A DNA stretch of 64,000 nt from Desulfocicer sp963675955 (lineage in GTDB: Bacteria; Desulfobacterota; Desulfobacteria; Desulfobacterales; Desulfobacteraceae), in assembly GCA_963675955.2 (NCBI GenBank), contig CAXXVR010000009.1, positions 868,001-932,000 on the forward strand, in the 5' to 3' direction. Each line of letters starts with the position of its first letter. The first letter of the stretch is position 1. The notes beneath the pieces are model-generated. The model was not told the DNA's origin. It did no database searches and saw only the letters and a program-made list of their open reading frames with translations. Below are positions 10,788 to 20,281 of this stretch, piece after piece. A program made the translations under genes and the position numbers.

Positions 10788-10830
10788 TTTATCTGGTTTC
10801 TCCCATGTATATTTTATATGAAAAAGAAGG

Positions 10831-11096
10831 TGCTGGGTTTTGGGTACTGGGTTCTAAAAGCAACTACTTTTTCATTGTTCGTTGTGGCTGGTGGTTACAG
10901 CCTATGTTTATATGAAAAGGTAGCTTGCCAAGGCAACTTCAGCAGAGCCGCCCCCCCCCGATGGGTAATAGGAACCGGACAATTGAGCTGTCTACAGTTC
11001 CGGTCCGGACCCATTGCCCGTCGGGGGGGGGGCGGCGGTATAATGCCATTTGGCTCCGCGTCTACGACCCTATATTCGTTGTGTCCGTCAGGACAT
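10831..11096. repeat. Dispersed intergenic repeat, copy 1 (inverted relative to copy 2)
   Basis: This stretch between the divergent synthase and regulator genes shares blocks, in the same order but opposite orientation, with 17214-17402: a CCCAG-rich end, CATTGTTCGTTGTGGC, CAGCAGAGCCGCC, and the palindromic end TTGTGTCCGTCAGGACAT. Copy 1 is longer because it holds an extra GC-rich hairpin in the middle. No open reading frame is convincing. It looks like a non-autonomous mobile or structured intergenic repeat; its function is unknown. Confidence 0.7.
10946..11037. other. Long GC-rich imperfect hairpin inside repeat copy 1
   Basis: A left arm with nine to ten C in a row followed by GATGGGTAAT (10946-10969) is complementary, with a few mismatches, to ATTGCCCGTC followed by ten G and GGCGGC (11012-11037). 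It could act as an RNA hairpin or terminator between the two divergent genes. The homopolymer runs also make base-count errors likely here. Confidence 0.6.
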
Positions 11097-11333
11097 GGCA
11101 TTTATATCAAAGTAACAGGAATCTCATGTATGCAAAGATGCTGCCATTATGTCTATGAATATAGATTTAAAGCGTTATTAAGGCTATTTATTCTCTATAT
11201 CACTGTTATTTAAATGAATTTTGTGATTAGCCTGCGGGAATCATGTTGTATTGAATTTTTGTTTTTTCTATGGTAAACCCAAAAAACGTACATATGATGA
11301 TCAGGCTCATACATTTAATGCACAGGAGACAAA

Positions 11334-12815
11334 ATGGTTAAACCCAGAAAATTAAGTGGTGAGGAGCGGCGTTTTTTTAAAACCGTGTACCATGCCGCCT
11401 TTGCCAATCCCTTTGGGGATCTGCGGGAAAAACTGGATCGGACCATTGCCGGGCTTTTTCCTTCAGTTTCCCGCAGGGAAAGTGCCGATCGCTGTATCAA
11501 AGAAATTGATATCCGGGTGAAACAGCTGGAAAAAGAGGGTCGTGCAACCCTTGATGCCTTCCGGGGTCAGGATCAGAACCTCATCCGGGTGGTGTTTCTT
11601 TTCGATATTTTTCATAAGTTCCGGGATCAGTTTGATCGGTTGATCATGGAGCAGATCAATGCCGGGGATACCCCGGTCAAGGTGTCATTTGCCAGGGAGG
11701 CCATGGGCATGCTTCACAAACGTGGTTTCCCGGAAAGGTGTTATAACCATTACTTTGCCTTTTCCTTTCAACTGCGCCGGGCTTTTTTTTTCATTTCCAA
11801 CTCCCTTGTTGGCACCAGTGACTGTATGAAAGAACTGAAACGTAAACTGTGGAACAATGTGTTTACCAGTAACATTGAATGGTATGATAAATACCTGTGG
11901 AACCGCATGGAGGATTTTTCCACCCTGATACTCGGGGAGACCGGTACGGGCAAAGGGACAGCTGCCATGGCCGTGGGCCGCAGTGGATTTATTCCCTTTG
12001 ACAGCAAAAAAGAGTGTTTTGCCGACAGTTTCACCGGCACCTTTATATCACTGAACCTTTCCCAGTTTCCTGAAACTTTGCTGGAATCAGAATTGTTTGG
12101 TCATAGAAAGGGGGCCTTTACCGGTGCGGTGGAGGATTACCCCGGTGTATTTGAACGTTGCAGTCCCCACGGCGCTATTTTGCTGGATGAAATTGGAGAG
12201 GTGCCCAATCATGTTCAGATTAAATTGTTGCAGGTGCTCCAGGATCGGGTGTTTGCCCCCGTGGGAGGGCATGCAAAATCCCGGTTTCAGGGACGGGTAA
12301 TTGCCGCCACCAACCGCAGTATGGCCGATATTGCCGGGGGAGGGGTGTTAAGGGATGACTTTTATTACCGGCTCAGCTCCGATGTCATTGAGGTACCTCC
12401 TTTGCGGAAACGCATTCTCCAGGACCCGGGGGAACTTGATGCGCTTCTGGCCTTCACCGTGGAGCGAATTATGGGAACTCCGTGTGAGGAGCTGGTAAAA
12501 AAAGTCCTTGGCATGATTGAAAGGGAGCTGGGAAACGATTATCACTGGCCTGGCAATGTCCGGGAACTTGAGCAGTGTGTAAAGCAGGTCATGCTCCGGC
12601 GCAGCTACGAAAGGTTGCAGAAAAAATGCAGCGGTGGGATAAAATATAGACTGATCAAGGGTATAAATAATGGAGATCTTACCGTGTCTGAATTAACTTC
12701 TGGCTATCTGCAGTTACTCTACCAGAAACACGGGGCCTATGAAAAAGTGGGTCGGCGAGCCGGAATGGACCGCAGGACCGTTAAAAAATATATTAATGAA
12801 CAGGGCAGATCCTGA
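11334..12815 (+). CDS. Sigma-54-dependent transcriptional activator without receiver domain
   Basis: The 493-residue protein has a unique N-terminal part (about 1-190), then a sigma-54 AAA+ ATPase domain: Walker A GETGTGKG near 204-211, the sigma-54 contact loop GAFTGA near 263, Walker B ILLDEIGE near 283, and the WPGNVREL arginine-finger region near 406. The C-terminus (YEKVGRRAGMDRRTVKKYI) is a Fis-type helix-turn-helix. Such proteins open sigma-54 promoters using ATP. There is no response-regulator receiver domain, so the N-terminus probably senses a ligand or partner. AGGAG at 11324-11328 precedes the ATG. It is divergent from the megasynthase and may control it (inference). The last Walker A residue is Gly where Glu is usual. 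Confidence 0.9.
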   Translation: MVKPRKLSGEERRFFKTVYHAAFANPFGDLREKLDRTIAGLFPSVSRRESADRCIKEIDIRVKQLEKEGRATLDAFRGQDQNLIRVVFLFDIFHKFRDQFDRLIMEQINAGDTPVKVSFAREAMGMLHKRGFPERCYNHYFAFSFQLRRAFFFISNSLVGTSDCMKELKRKLWNNVFTSNIEWYDKYLWNRMEDFSTLILGETGTGKGTAAMAVGRSGFIPFDSKKECFADSFTGTFISLNLSQFPETLLESELFGHRKGAFTGAVEDYPGVFERCSPHGAILLDEIGEVPNHVQIKLLQVLQDRVFAPVGGHAKSRFQGRVIAATNRSMADIAGGGVLRDDFYYRLSSDVIEVPPLRKRILQDPGELDALLAFTVERIMGTPCEELVKKVLGMIERELGNDYHWPGNVRELEQCVKQVMLRRSYERLQKKCSGGIKYRLIKGINNGDLTVSELTSGYLQLLYQKHGAYEKVGRRAGMDRRTVKKYINEQGRS

Positions 12816-12870
12816 CCAATACCATGGATCTGTCTTAAAACCGGATTTTAGTCCACAGGAACAAAATATT

Positions 12871-13890
12871 ATGCTCAATTTTCTTCCCGGCCCGGTAAAG
12901 GGCGCATTGTCATTTCTATTCTACCTGATCAATACCATGGTGATGTGTACATTTATTTTTATTGTGGCCCTGGTAAAATTCATCGTACCACAGCCATCCT
13001 GCCGGGTGGCATGTGACAAGCTTCTCATTGCCATTTCAACGGCATGGATAAGCATCAACATATTTAATTGCCGGCTTTTCACCCGCATTGAATGGGATAT
13101 CCGGGGTGTGGATGCACTGGAGATGCAGGGGTGGTATCTTGTGCTGTCCAATCACCAGTCATGGATGGATATTCTCGTGCTCCAGACCGTGTTCCACGGT
13201 CGGATTCCCTTTTTAAAGTTTTTCTTAAAAAAAGAGCTGATCTGGGTGCCGTTTCTGGGGCTCGCCTGGTGGGCACTGGATTTTCCCTTCATGCGCCGGT
13301 ACTCCCGGGCGTTTTTGGAAAAACATCCCCATTTAAAGGGGAAAGACCTGGAAAGTACCCGCAAGGCCTGCGAGAAATTTAAGGCACTTCCCATATCCAT
13401 CATGAACTTTGTGGAGGGTACCCGGTTTACCCGGGCAAAACATGGGTCACAAAAATCCCCCCACCGGTACCTTTTAAAGCCCCGAGCAGGCGGCGTGGCC
13501 TTTGTGCTGGGTGCCATGGGGGAAAATATTCACCGCATTGTTGATGTCACCATTGTTTACCCCCAGGGGGCGGACAGCTTCTGGGGGTTTATTTCGGGGC
13601 GGGTGAAGCACATCATTGTGGATGTGAATTCCATGCCGGTGTCGGAACAGATGGTGGGGGATTTTTTTAATGATGCCTTGTTCAGAGATCGTTTCTGCCA
13701 ATGGTTAAACGCGCTGTGGCAGCAGAAAGATGACACCATACACTGCCTTTTGGGGCATGCCCATGAGCAGAAAGTATCACAGGAGGTCACATCATCACAA
13801 CAGACGTCAGTATCACCAAAAGACAGCCATGAGGCCTGCCAGGAGAAAGTGTGCATCCACGATGAACTCAAGGTTGCTTCCCGGCAGTAG
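12871..13890 (+). CDS. YihG-like 1-acylglycerol-3-phosphate acyltransferase (PlsC family)
   Basis: The protein resembles E. coli YihG over its full length. An N-terminal hydrophobic segment is followed by NHQSWMD (catalytic His-x4-Asp), WVPFLGLAWWALDFPFM and EGTRF (the Glu-Gly-x-Arg glycerophosphate site). These enzymes place an acyl chain on the sn-2 position of lysophosphatidate at the inner membrane. ATG 12871 is chosen because AGGA lies about 10 bases upstream and the family starts here; upstream ATGs at 12739 and 12799 overlap the regulator's 3' end. Lying next to a PUFA-type synthase, it is a candidate for loading the unusual acyl chain into phospholipid (inference). Its last 78 bases are antisense to the end of the ispH-ubiA gene. 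Confidence 0.87.
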   Translation: MLNFLPGPVKGALSFLFYLINTMVMCTFIFIVALVKFIVPQPSCRVACDKLLIAISTAWISINIFNCRLFTRIEWDIRGVDALEMQGWYLVLSNHQSWMDILVLQTVFHGRIPFLKFFLKKELIWVPFLGLAWWALDFPFMRRYSRAFLEKHPHLKGKDLESTRKACEKFKALPISIMNFVEGTRFTRAKHGSQKSPHRYLLKPRAGGVAFVLGAMGENIHRIVDVTIVYPQGADSFWGFISGRVKHIIVDVNSMPVSEQMVGDFFNDALFRDRFCQWLNALWQQKDDTIHCLLGHAHEQKVSQEVTSSQQTSVSPKDSHEACQEKVCIHDELKVASRQ

Positions 13891-15522
13891 ATAGCCGTTT
13901 TCGCACCGGACAATGAGATTTAACAGAAGGGCGGGGAGAGTGGCCTGCAGGAATCCCATGGGACCGGTTATGCCCAGGGTGGTGGCAATGAGAAGCATGA
14001 GGGTAAGAATGGCCAGGACCATCTTGATCAGGGACATACTTTTTTCTTCTCCCAGTATCAGGGGCAGGGTTTCTTTGCCGGTGATTCTGTCTCCCTGCAT
14101 TTCCAGCACATTGAAAAAGGCGGTTCTGGCAAAAACCAGCCCCGTGGCAAAGACAAAGGAAACAGCTACGGCAGAAAATTTAAAGTTTTCCATGGCCGGC
14201 AGAATAGATGTAACCGTTCCCCAGGCGGCGGCAATAAGAAGGGTTTTTGAGCCGGGAATATCCTTTAATGCCTTAAATCTGCTTACCCCTGGTAAAAACG
14301 AAAAAATGCTAAGATTGTAGGTCAGGCCCAGAAAACTCATGGCCATGAGGATCATGAAGGCCAGGGTGCTGTGGGAAAAGGAAAGCATTAACCCGGCACC
14401 CCCGCTGACCAGGGCCACCGCTGTCATTTTTGATTTATGGGTTTCGTAAAACTGTGCCCGCTCGGGATGGTTGTATCGATCTGACGAAATGGTCAAAAGA
14501 TTGTTTAAAATCTGCATGGACAACACGTAGAGTCCGGCAACAACGGCATGGATCAGCACCCGGTCCAGCCCCTGGAGATAGGCGCAGGCAAGGGTCAGAC
14601 ACCCGGCACCTGCGGCCAGCAGTACATTGGTTTTTAACAGCAGATTCCGGACCTGAAAAAACACCCGGTTTTTTTTCTGCCTGGCCCGCAGATGCTCTTC
14701 AATGGCCCGGCAGGTTTTATTGATGATCCAGTTGGGGGTGGATGCCCCGGCGGTGATGGCAATGGTGTCTGCAGGGGCAATCAGGCGGTAATCAATCTCT
14801 GATATGTCTTCAATGTGCATGGATGGTTTGCCCGTGGCTTTTGCAATCTGGGCAAGCCTCTGGGTATTGCCGCTGTGCTTTCCCCCCACCACAATGACGG
14901 CATCACTTTTTTCGGCAATCTCTCTGGTCTCTGCCTGGCGCTTTTCCGTTGAGTGGCAGATGGTGTCATGGATTTTATAGTGGGGATGATTTTCGGTGAT
15001 CCACTGTTTGATTTCCTGGAATAAAGAGGTGTCCTGGGTGGTCTGGGCCACCACCACGGCCTTGTCAAAGGTGGGCAGGGTCTGTACCTGTTCCAGAGTG
15101 GCGGCGGTGAATCCTTTTTTGCCGGCATAGCCCAGAAGGCCCCGGACCTCGGGATGATCTGCATCTCCGATGATGATGGCGGTGTATCCCCTGTCATGGT
15201 GACGGCCGATGATGGTCTGCACCCGGATAACCCGGGGACAGGTGGCGTCAATGACCTTAAAACCTGCGGACTCAAGGGCGGTTTTATCCTGGGGAGGGAC
15301 TCCATGGGCACGGATGAGCACGGTGCCCTCACCCTTTTCGGGAATTTGTTTGATGCTGGGGATGCCCTTTTCCTGGAGCATCTCCTGTACCTGGGGATTA
15401 TGAATCAGGGGACCAAAGGTGCAGATGGGACCCTGGGTGCGATTGGCGGCATCCAGTACCATGTCCACGGCCCGGCGGACCCCCATGCAGAAGCCGGCGG
15501 TTTTTGCAATGGTGATTTTCAT
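13813..15522 (-). CDS. ispH: IspH-UbiA fusion: HMBPP reductase with C-terminal prenyltransferase-like membrane domain
   Basis: Residues 1 to about 280 are 4-hydroxy-3-methylbut-2-enyl diphosphate reductase, the last MEP-pathway enzyme, which makes IPP and DMAPP. It shows the N-terminal GFCMGVRRAVDM, IRAHGVPP, and ATCPRV with the cluster-ligand cysteines CATCP-type spacing; a third Cys is in DTICHSTEKRQ. After a basic linker, residues about 290-569 form a multi-spanning UbiA-like domain with NNLLTISSDRYNHPER and RTAFFNVLEMQGDRITG carrying the Asp-rich prenyltransferase signatures. The ATG overlaps the parB stop in ATGA, so the two are probably translationally coupled. The fusion would put isoprenoid precursor synthesis beside a prenyl transfer or membrane function; which acceptor is used cannot be told. 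Confidence 0.88.
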   Translation of the reverse strand: MKITIAKTAGFCMGVRRAVDMVLDAANRTQGPICTFGPLIHNPQVQEMLQEKGIPSIKQIPEKGEGTVLIRAHGVPPQDKTALESAGFKVIDATCPRVIRVQTIIGRHHDRGYTAIIIGDADHPEVRGLLGYAGKKGFTAATLEQVQTLPTFDKAVVVAQTTQDTSLFQEIKQWITENHPHYKIHDTICHSTEKRQAETREIAEKSDAVIVVGGKHSGNTQRLAQIAKATGKPSMHIEDISEIDYRLIAPADTIAITAGASTPNWIINKTCRAIEEHLRARQKKNRVFFQVRNLLLKTNVLLAAGAGCLTLACAYLQGLDRVLIHAVVAGLYVLSMQILNNLLTISSDRYNHPERAQFYETHKSKMTAVALVSGGAGLMLSFSHSTLAFMILMAMSFLGLTYNLSIFSFLPGVSRFKALKDIPGSKTLLIAAAWGTVTSILPAMENFKFSAVAVSFVFATGLVFARTAFFNVLEMQGDRITGKETLPLILGEEKSMSLIKMVLAILTLMLLIATTLGITGPMGFLQATLPALLLNLIVRCENGYLLPGSNLEFIVDAHFLLAGLMAVFW

Positions 15523-16385
15523 GAAAGTCTGTCCAGAAGCTGGATGAGTCGCTGGAATTCATCCTCGTTTTTAAAACTGATCTCCAGTTTGCCCTTGTTT
15601 CCCTTTTTTTTGATTTTTACACTGGATTGAATTTTCCGGGTAAGGGCAGTGCACAGGGTTTCCAGTTCGGTTTTTTCGGGGGAGGGCGGTTCCAGCACAC
15701 CGGGTTTTTCCTTTATTTTTCTGACCAGCTGTTCCGTGGATCTAACGGATAGATCCCTTGAAACAACGGCTTCCCAGGCTTTGATCTGGAGGGCTTGCGT
15801 GCCTGCACCAAGAAGTGCCCTTGCATGACCCATGGAAATTTGATTTTTTGCAAGGCTTTTACTGATGGGTTCCGGCAGTTTAAGCAATCTTAAAAAATTG
15901 GTGATGGCGGAACGGCTTTTCCCGATTTTCTGTGCCACCTTTTCCTGGGTGTATTTAAATTCCATGATGAGCCGGTGATAGGCCTCTGCCTCTTCCAGGG
16001 GATTTAAATTGGCTCGCTGGATATTTTCTATGATGGAAACCTCCAGCACCTGCTCGTCGGAAAGATTGCGAATAATGGCCGGAATGTGGGTCAGGTTGGC
16101 CCGTCGGGCTGCCCGAAAACGACGTTCTCCGGCAATGAGCTCGTACTTGTCGTTTTGTTTTCTGACAAGAACCGGCTGCAAAACACCCTGTTCAATGATG
16201 GACTCCTTGAGATTCTCCAGATCTTCTTCGGAAAACAGTGTTCTTGGTTGAAACCGGTTGGGAATAATATCATCTATGTCACACATGAAATAACTGCCCG
16301 ATTTTTTATCCATGGGCTGAATATCGGGAATAAGGGCAGAGATCCCTCTGCCAAGTCCGGTTTTTCTTACTTTCTTTCCAGTCAT
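15519..16385 (-). CDS. parB: Chromosome-partitioning protein ParB
   Basis: This 288-residue protein has the ParB order: basic N-terminus GLGRGISALI, the CTP-binding ParB/Srx domain with NRFQPR, GVLQPVLVR and ELIAGERRFRAAR (about 45-115), ENIQRANLNPLEEAEAYHRL, then the parS-binding helix-turn-helix (KYTQEKVAQKIGKSRSAITNFLRLL, quoted here in two parts: KYTQEKVAQKIGKS and RSAITNFLRLL) and a C-terminal dimerisation part. It loads onto parS near the origin and works with ParA in segregation. It overlaps parA and ispH by ATGA at both ends. I did not find a clear parS palindrome in the window. Confidence 0.95.
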   Translation of the reverse strand: MTGKKVRKTGLGRGISALIPDIQPMDKKSGSYFMCDIDDIIPNRFQPRTLFSEEDLENLKESIIEQGVLQPVLVRKQNDKYELIAGERRFRAARRANLTHIPAIIRNLSDEQVLEVSIIENIQRANLNPLEEAEAYHRLIMEFKYTQEKVAQKIGKSRSAITNFLRLLKLPEPISKSLAKNQISMGHARALLGAGTQALQIKAWEAVVSRDLSVRSTEQLVRKIKEKPGVLEPPSPEKTELETLCTALTRKIQSSVKIKKKGNKGKLEISFKNEDEFQRLIQLLDRLS

Positions 16386-17140
16386 CTGTTCAAGAGTTCC
16401 TTTACAAGTGCCAGGTAACTTTTGGCACCGGGGGAGCTGGCATCATAGGAGATCACCGGCATGCCGTAACTGGGAGCTTCTGCCAGTTTGACATTGCGGG
16501 GAATTTTGGTTTTAAAGATCATTTCCTTAAAATATTTTTCTGCATCCTCAACCACCTGGCGGGCCAGATTTGTTCTTTTATCATACATGGTTAAGAGGAT
16601 TCCTTCAATGCGCAGACTGGGGTTGAGGGACATTTTAACCCGTTTTATGGTTTCAAGTAACTGACCAAGACCCTCCAGGGCAAAAAATTCACTCTGCAGA
16701 GGTACAATCACCGAATCTGCAGCGGTGAGGGCATTTAGGGTTAAAAGGCTCAGAGAAGGAGGGCAGTCGATGATGATGTACTTGAACTGAACTGCCACCT
16801 TTGACAACAGATCCCCCAGAATCCTTTCCCGGCGTGGCTTATCCATGAATTCAACTTCAAAACCGATGAGGTCCACATTGCACGGTAATATTTTGAGTTT
16901 TTGATTTCCGTGTCACAGATGAGAGATGACGGAGGCACCTCGCCGATCAGGCCTTGATATAGAGATGCCGTCAGACTTGGCTTGTCAATACAGTGGCTGT
17001 GGTGGCATTGGCCTGGGGATCGCAGTCCACAAGCAGGGTGTCTTTTCCTGAAATGGCAAGGGCTGCTGCCAGATTCACCGCAGTGGTGGTTTTACCCACA
17101 CCACCTTTCTGATTGGAGATACTTATTATTGTTGTCATAA
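16382..17140 (-). CDS. parA: Chromosome-partitioning ATPase ParA/Soj, reading frame broken twice
   Basis: The N-terminal piece (SISNQKGGVGKTTTAVNLAA, deviant Walker A) starts at ATG 17140. The middle (SLYQGLIGEVPPSSLI) and the C-terminal part (YIIIDCPPSLSLLTLNALTA, Walker B region) are each in another frame. Restoring one base near 16994-16998 and one near 16889-16905 gives a normal-length Soj. Both sites are short runs of the same base. I judge them more likely consensus errors than a true pseudogene, because parA is rarely lost while parB is kept intact beside it. ATGA overlap with parB. Confidence 0.85.
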
Positions 17141-17213
17141 TAGTCCATTAAGGAAATAAAAGTGCCTTGGCCTGTTTAAACAGAGATAGTCATTACTTTT
17201 GATTATAACATAT

Positions 17214-17402
17214 ATGTCCCGGCGGACACAAAGAAGCATGAAAATGGTATGATATCGCTTTCAGTGGTCAGCCGATCCGGCCCTGAACCGTTGGCGGCTC
17301 TGCTGTTGAATATTTTAATGTAAAACATATATATCGGTAGGCATCTGCCACAACGAACAATGAAAAAAACGTTGCTGTTAGCACCCAGCGGCCAACACCC
17401 AG
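17214..17402. repeat. Dispersed intergenic repeat, copy 2
   Basis: Shorter copy, inverted with respect to 10831-11096. It has ATGTCCCGGCGGACACAA at one end, GGCGGCTCTGCTGTTG in the middle and GCCACAACGAACAATG followed by an ACCCAG-rich end. It lies between parA and pckG, which read away from each other, so it could hold promoters; none is clear. The remaining bases 17141-17213 and 17403-17607 show nothing I can name. Confidence 0.7.
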
Positions 17403-17607
17403 TGTCCAGGTTTTCATACCAGTTAAATCAGGTGCACTGATAACATAAAGTTGGTTTCAGCGCAAAAAAAATTTAAATTATTTGTTTTTTATTAAGAACA
17501 TGTTAAAGAAAGATAATTTGATGCAATAGATAATACAATAAATCCGTGTGAAGCTTGCAGGGCAAGGCTTTTCGGCTTTGAGGTTTTCATGAATTTTCAT
17601 AAAAAAA

Positions 17608-19597
17608 GTGATCAAAAATGAGGTGAAGGTTAATAAAAATGGTGGACAAAAACGTGGACCGGATATAGCTGAAACGTTGGGTAAGGTGGATTCTCCAGAA
17701 AAAATGGATATGATTTTCAGGCAGTACTTGGATGATGTCCAGTATGACCGTCTTAAAACCATAAAAAATATGGAAGTGCTCAAACGCATTGCAAATGCCA
17801 TTGCCGTGGGTCGACCCCAGTCGGTGTTTGTAAATACCGGAAGTGAGGATGATCGCCAGTTTATTCGAGATCTTGCTCTCAAGAATAAAGAGGAAGCTCC
17901 TCTGGCCATGGAAAACCATACCATTCATTATGACCTGGCACAGGAGCAGGGCCGGATTGTGGATCGTACCTTTTACATAGCCGATATTGATGAAGAGATC
18001 AGCACCCTTGCCAATCGCATGGAACGTCAGAAGGCCCTTGAGGAAATAAACATGCACATGGGTGGTATCATGGAAGGAAAAACCATGATTGTGGGCTTTT
18101 ACATGCGCGGACCCGTGGGGGCACCTGCATCCAATCCCGCCCTGGAACTGACAAGTTCTGCCTATGTATCCCACAGTGCGGAAATTTTGTATCGCAATGC
18201 CTTTAAAGGGTTTGATCAGGAAGTGGAAAAACTGGGTCATTTTTTTACCAATATTCACAGTGAAGGACAGAATCGCACCGAAGATCTTCCCAATGCCCGG
18301 GTCTTCATGGACAGACGTTACCGCACCACCTACAGTTATAACTGTACCTATGCGGGTAATACCCTGTTATTGAAAAAAGGGAATCACCGCTTTGCCGTGG
18401 ACAAGGCCGTGTATGAAAACCGGGAAAAGAATTGTCAGAGCATATGTTTATCACCGGTATTAAAGGACCGGAGGCAGGGTGTCCTGGTGCGCCGGGGCCG
18501 CCCCCAGCGGATGTGGTAAAACCACCACTGCCATGGCCGGGGATTGCTTTGTGGGGGATGATCTTGCCCAGATGTGGATTGCCGAGGATGGATCTGTTCG
18601 GTCTATAAATCCTGAATGCGGGATTTTCGGTATCCTGGAAGATGTCAACTGGGAGGGTGACCCCCAGCTCATGGAAAATTTGCGTAAACCAGGCACGGAG
18701 GTGATCTGGACCAATGTGCTGGTGGATGAAAATAAAAAACCCCATTGGGTGGGTAACGGAGAAGAACCACCGGAGAGGGGATTTAATTTCCAGGGGGAAT
18801 GGCATAGGGGCATGACCGATGCCAATGGAAAGCCGGTACCCATATCCCACCCCAATTCTCGGTGCACCCTTGCTGCCACGGCATTGGATAACTATTCTCC
18901 TGAATCGGAAAATCCCGACGGGGTGGAAACCCGCATGATTACTTATAGTGGCCGGGACAGCGACACCATGCCACCGGTGTGGGTGGCAAAAAATGAAGAA
19001 CACGGTGTGGTCCTGGGGGCCTGCATTGTGTCTGCCGCCACGGCAACGGAACTTGGGGTCACCGGTGTTCGACGGGCTCCCTGGGCCAATGCGGCCTTTA
19101 TCCCAGGTGCTCTGGGAGATTATATGGATGCCCAGTTTAAATTCTTTGGCAATCCAGCCATTGCCCTTGAAAAAAAACCTGTCATGGCCGGTCTTAATTA
19201 TTTCCTCACCCACGCAGCAAGGGGAGGAGACTCCAAAAAACTGCTGGGGGAAAAACGGGATGTAAAGGTATGGCTTTCCTGGCTGGAGCGTTATGCCCAC
19301 CGGGAGGTTAAAAGAATTGAAACACCCATTGGACACCTGCCTCTGTATGATGATCTGAAGCTGCTTTTCAAGCAGATCATTGACAAGGAATATCCCCACG
19401 AACTCTACATCAAGCAGTTTTCTCTATACGTTGATAATATTATAAAACGCCTGGATTTCCAGATTGAGGCCTATTCCCGGGAAAAAAATATTCCAGATAC
19501 CCTGTTTAAAGTTCTCCATGGTCAGAAGGCAGAACTTATGCTATTAAGACAACACAGGGGAGCCATTGTGTCTCCTCTGGATATGGCACTTTCCTGA
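17608..19597 (+). CDS. pckG: GTP-type phosphoenolpyruvate carboxykinase, frame broken twice
   Basis: The enzyme interconverts oxaloacetate plus GTP and PEP plus CO2 in gluconeogenesis or anaplerosis. The N-terminal frame (17608-18424) reads SVFVNTGSEDDRQFI and FYMRGPVGAPASNPALELT; the C-terminal frame holds the nucleotide loop AAPSGCGKTTTAMAGD and FGNPAIALEKKPV. Adding one base in the AAAA run at 18425-18428 and one in the CCGG at 18468-18471 restores a continuous protein across ELSEHMFITGIKGPGGRVSW. The start is uncertain: GTG 17608 keeps the frame, but ATG 17639 has a better Shine-Dalgarno site (GAGGTGAAGG) in another frame, so a further indel is possible. Confidence 0.85.
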
Positions 19598-19706
19598 TAT
19601 TTAAGCGTACTCTGCCGATCAAGCATTACAGGAGGCGCTGCTTAGACAATAGGACCGGATCATCCGGGGACACCCGATGATGTGGTAAATATACACAGAT
19701 ATATTG

Positions 19707-19745
19707 TGGGGATGAAGCACCGGGAAGGGGTTTCATCCCCATCTC
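19707..19745 (+). terminator. Likely intrinsic terminator after pckG
   Basis: GGGGATGAA and TTCATCCCC form a 9-bp perfect stem around a short GC-rich loop, followed by ATCTCTTTTA. It sits between the pckG stop (19597) and the cyclophilin gene (19784), both on the plus strand. Confidence 0.6.
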
Positions 19746-19783
19746 TTTTAACATTATTATTCTAAACAAACAGGTGATTACAA

Positions 19784-20281
19784 ATGGTAAAAATTGAGAC
19801 CAGTATGGGTGAAATCGAGGTGGAGCTGAATGCTGAAAAAGCACCCAAGACCGTGGAAAATTTTCTGGCTTATGTCAAGGCCGGTCATTATGACGGAACC
19901 ATCTTTCATCGGGTGATTGATGGATTCATGGTTCAGGGTGGCGGTATGACTGAGGACATGAAAGAAAAACCCACCAATGCACCCATTGAAAACGAAGCAG
20001 ATAACGGTCTTTCCAATGACGCCTACACCCTTGCCATGGCCAGAACCATGGACCCCCACAGTGCAACGGCACAGTTCTTCATCAATGTTAAGAAAAATGA
20101 CTTTTTGAATCACACAGCCAAAACCCCCCAGGGATGGGGATATACGGTTTTTGGCAAGGTCACCAAGGGCCATGGTGTGATTAATAAAATAAAAGGCGTG
20201 GCAACGGGCAACAAAGGGGGACATCAGGATGTTCCCACCCAGCCCATCACCATTTTAAAAGCTGAAGTCATAGACGCGTAA
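19784..20281 (+). CDS. ppiB: Cyclophilin-type peptidyl-prolyl cis-trans isomerase
   Basis: The 165-residue protein is a compact cytoplasmic PpiB: IFHRVIDGFMVQGG contains the catalytic Arg and Phe, NDAYTLAMARTMDPHSATAQFFIN (quoted in parts: LAMARTMDPHSATAQFFIN) the substrate pocket, and GYTVFGKVTKGHGVINKI the C-terminal strand and helix. It speeds proline isomerisation in protein folding. No signal peptide is present. AGGTGAT lies just upstream of the ATG. Confidence 0.95.
   Translation: MVKIETSMGEIEVELNAEKAPKTVENFLAYVKAGHYDGTIFHRVIDGFMVQGGGMTEDMKEKPTNAPIENEADNGLSNDAYTLAMARTMDPHSATAQFFINVKKNDFLNHTAKTPQGWGYTVFGKVTKGHGVINKIKGVATGNKGGHQDVPTQPITILKAEVIDA

Noticed and set aside
16382..19597. Programmed frameshifting in parA and pckG
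   Set aside because: Two shifts per gene, no slippery site with a stimulatory structure in common, and families that do not use frameshifting. One-base deletions explain the data better.
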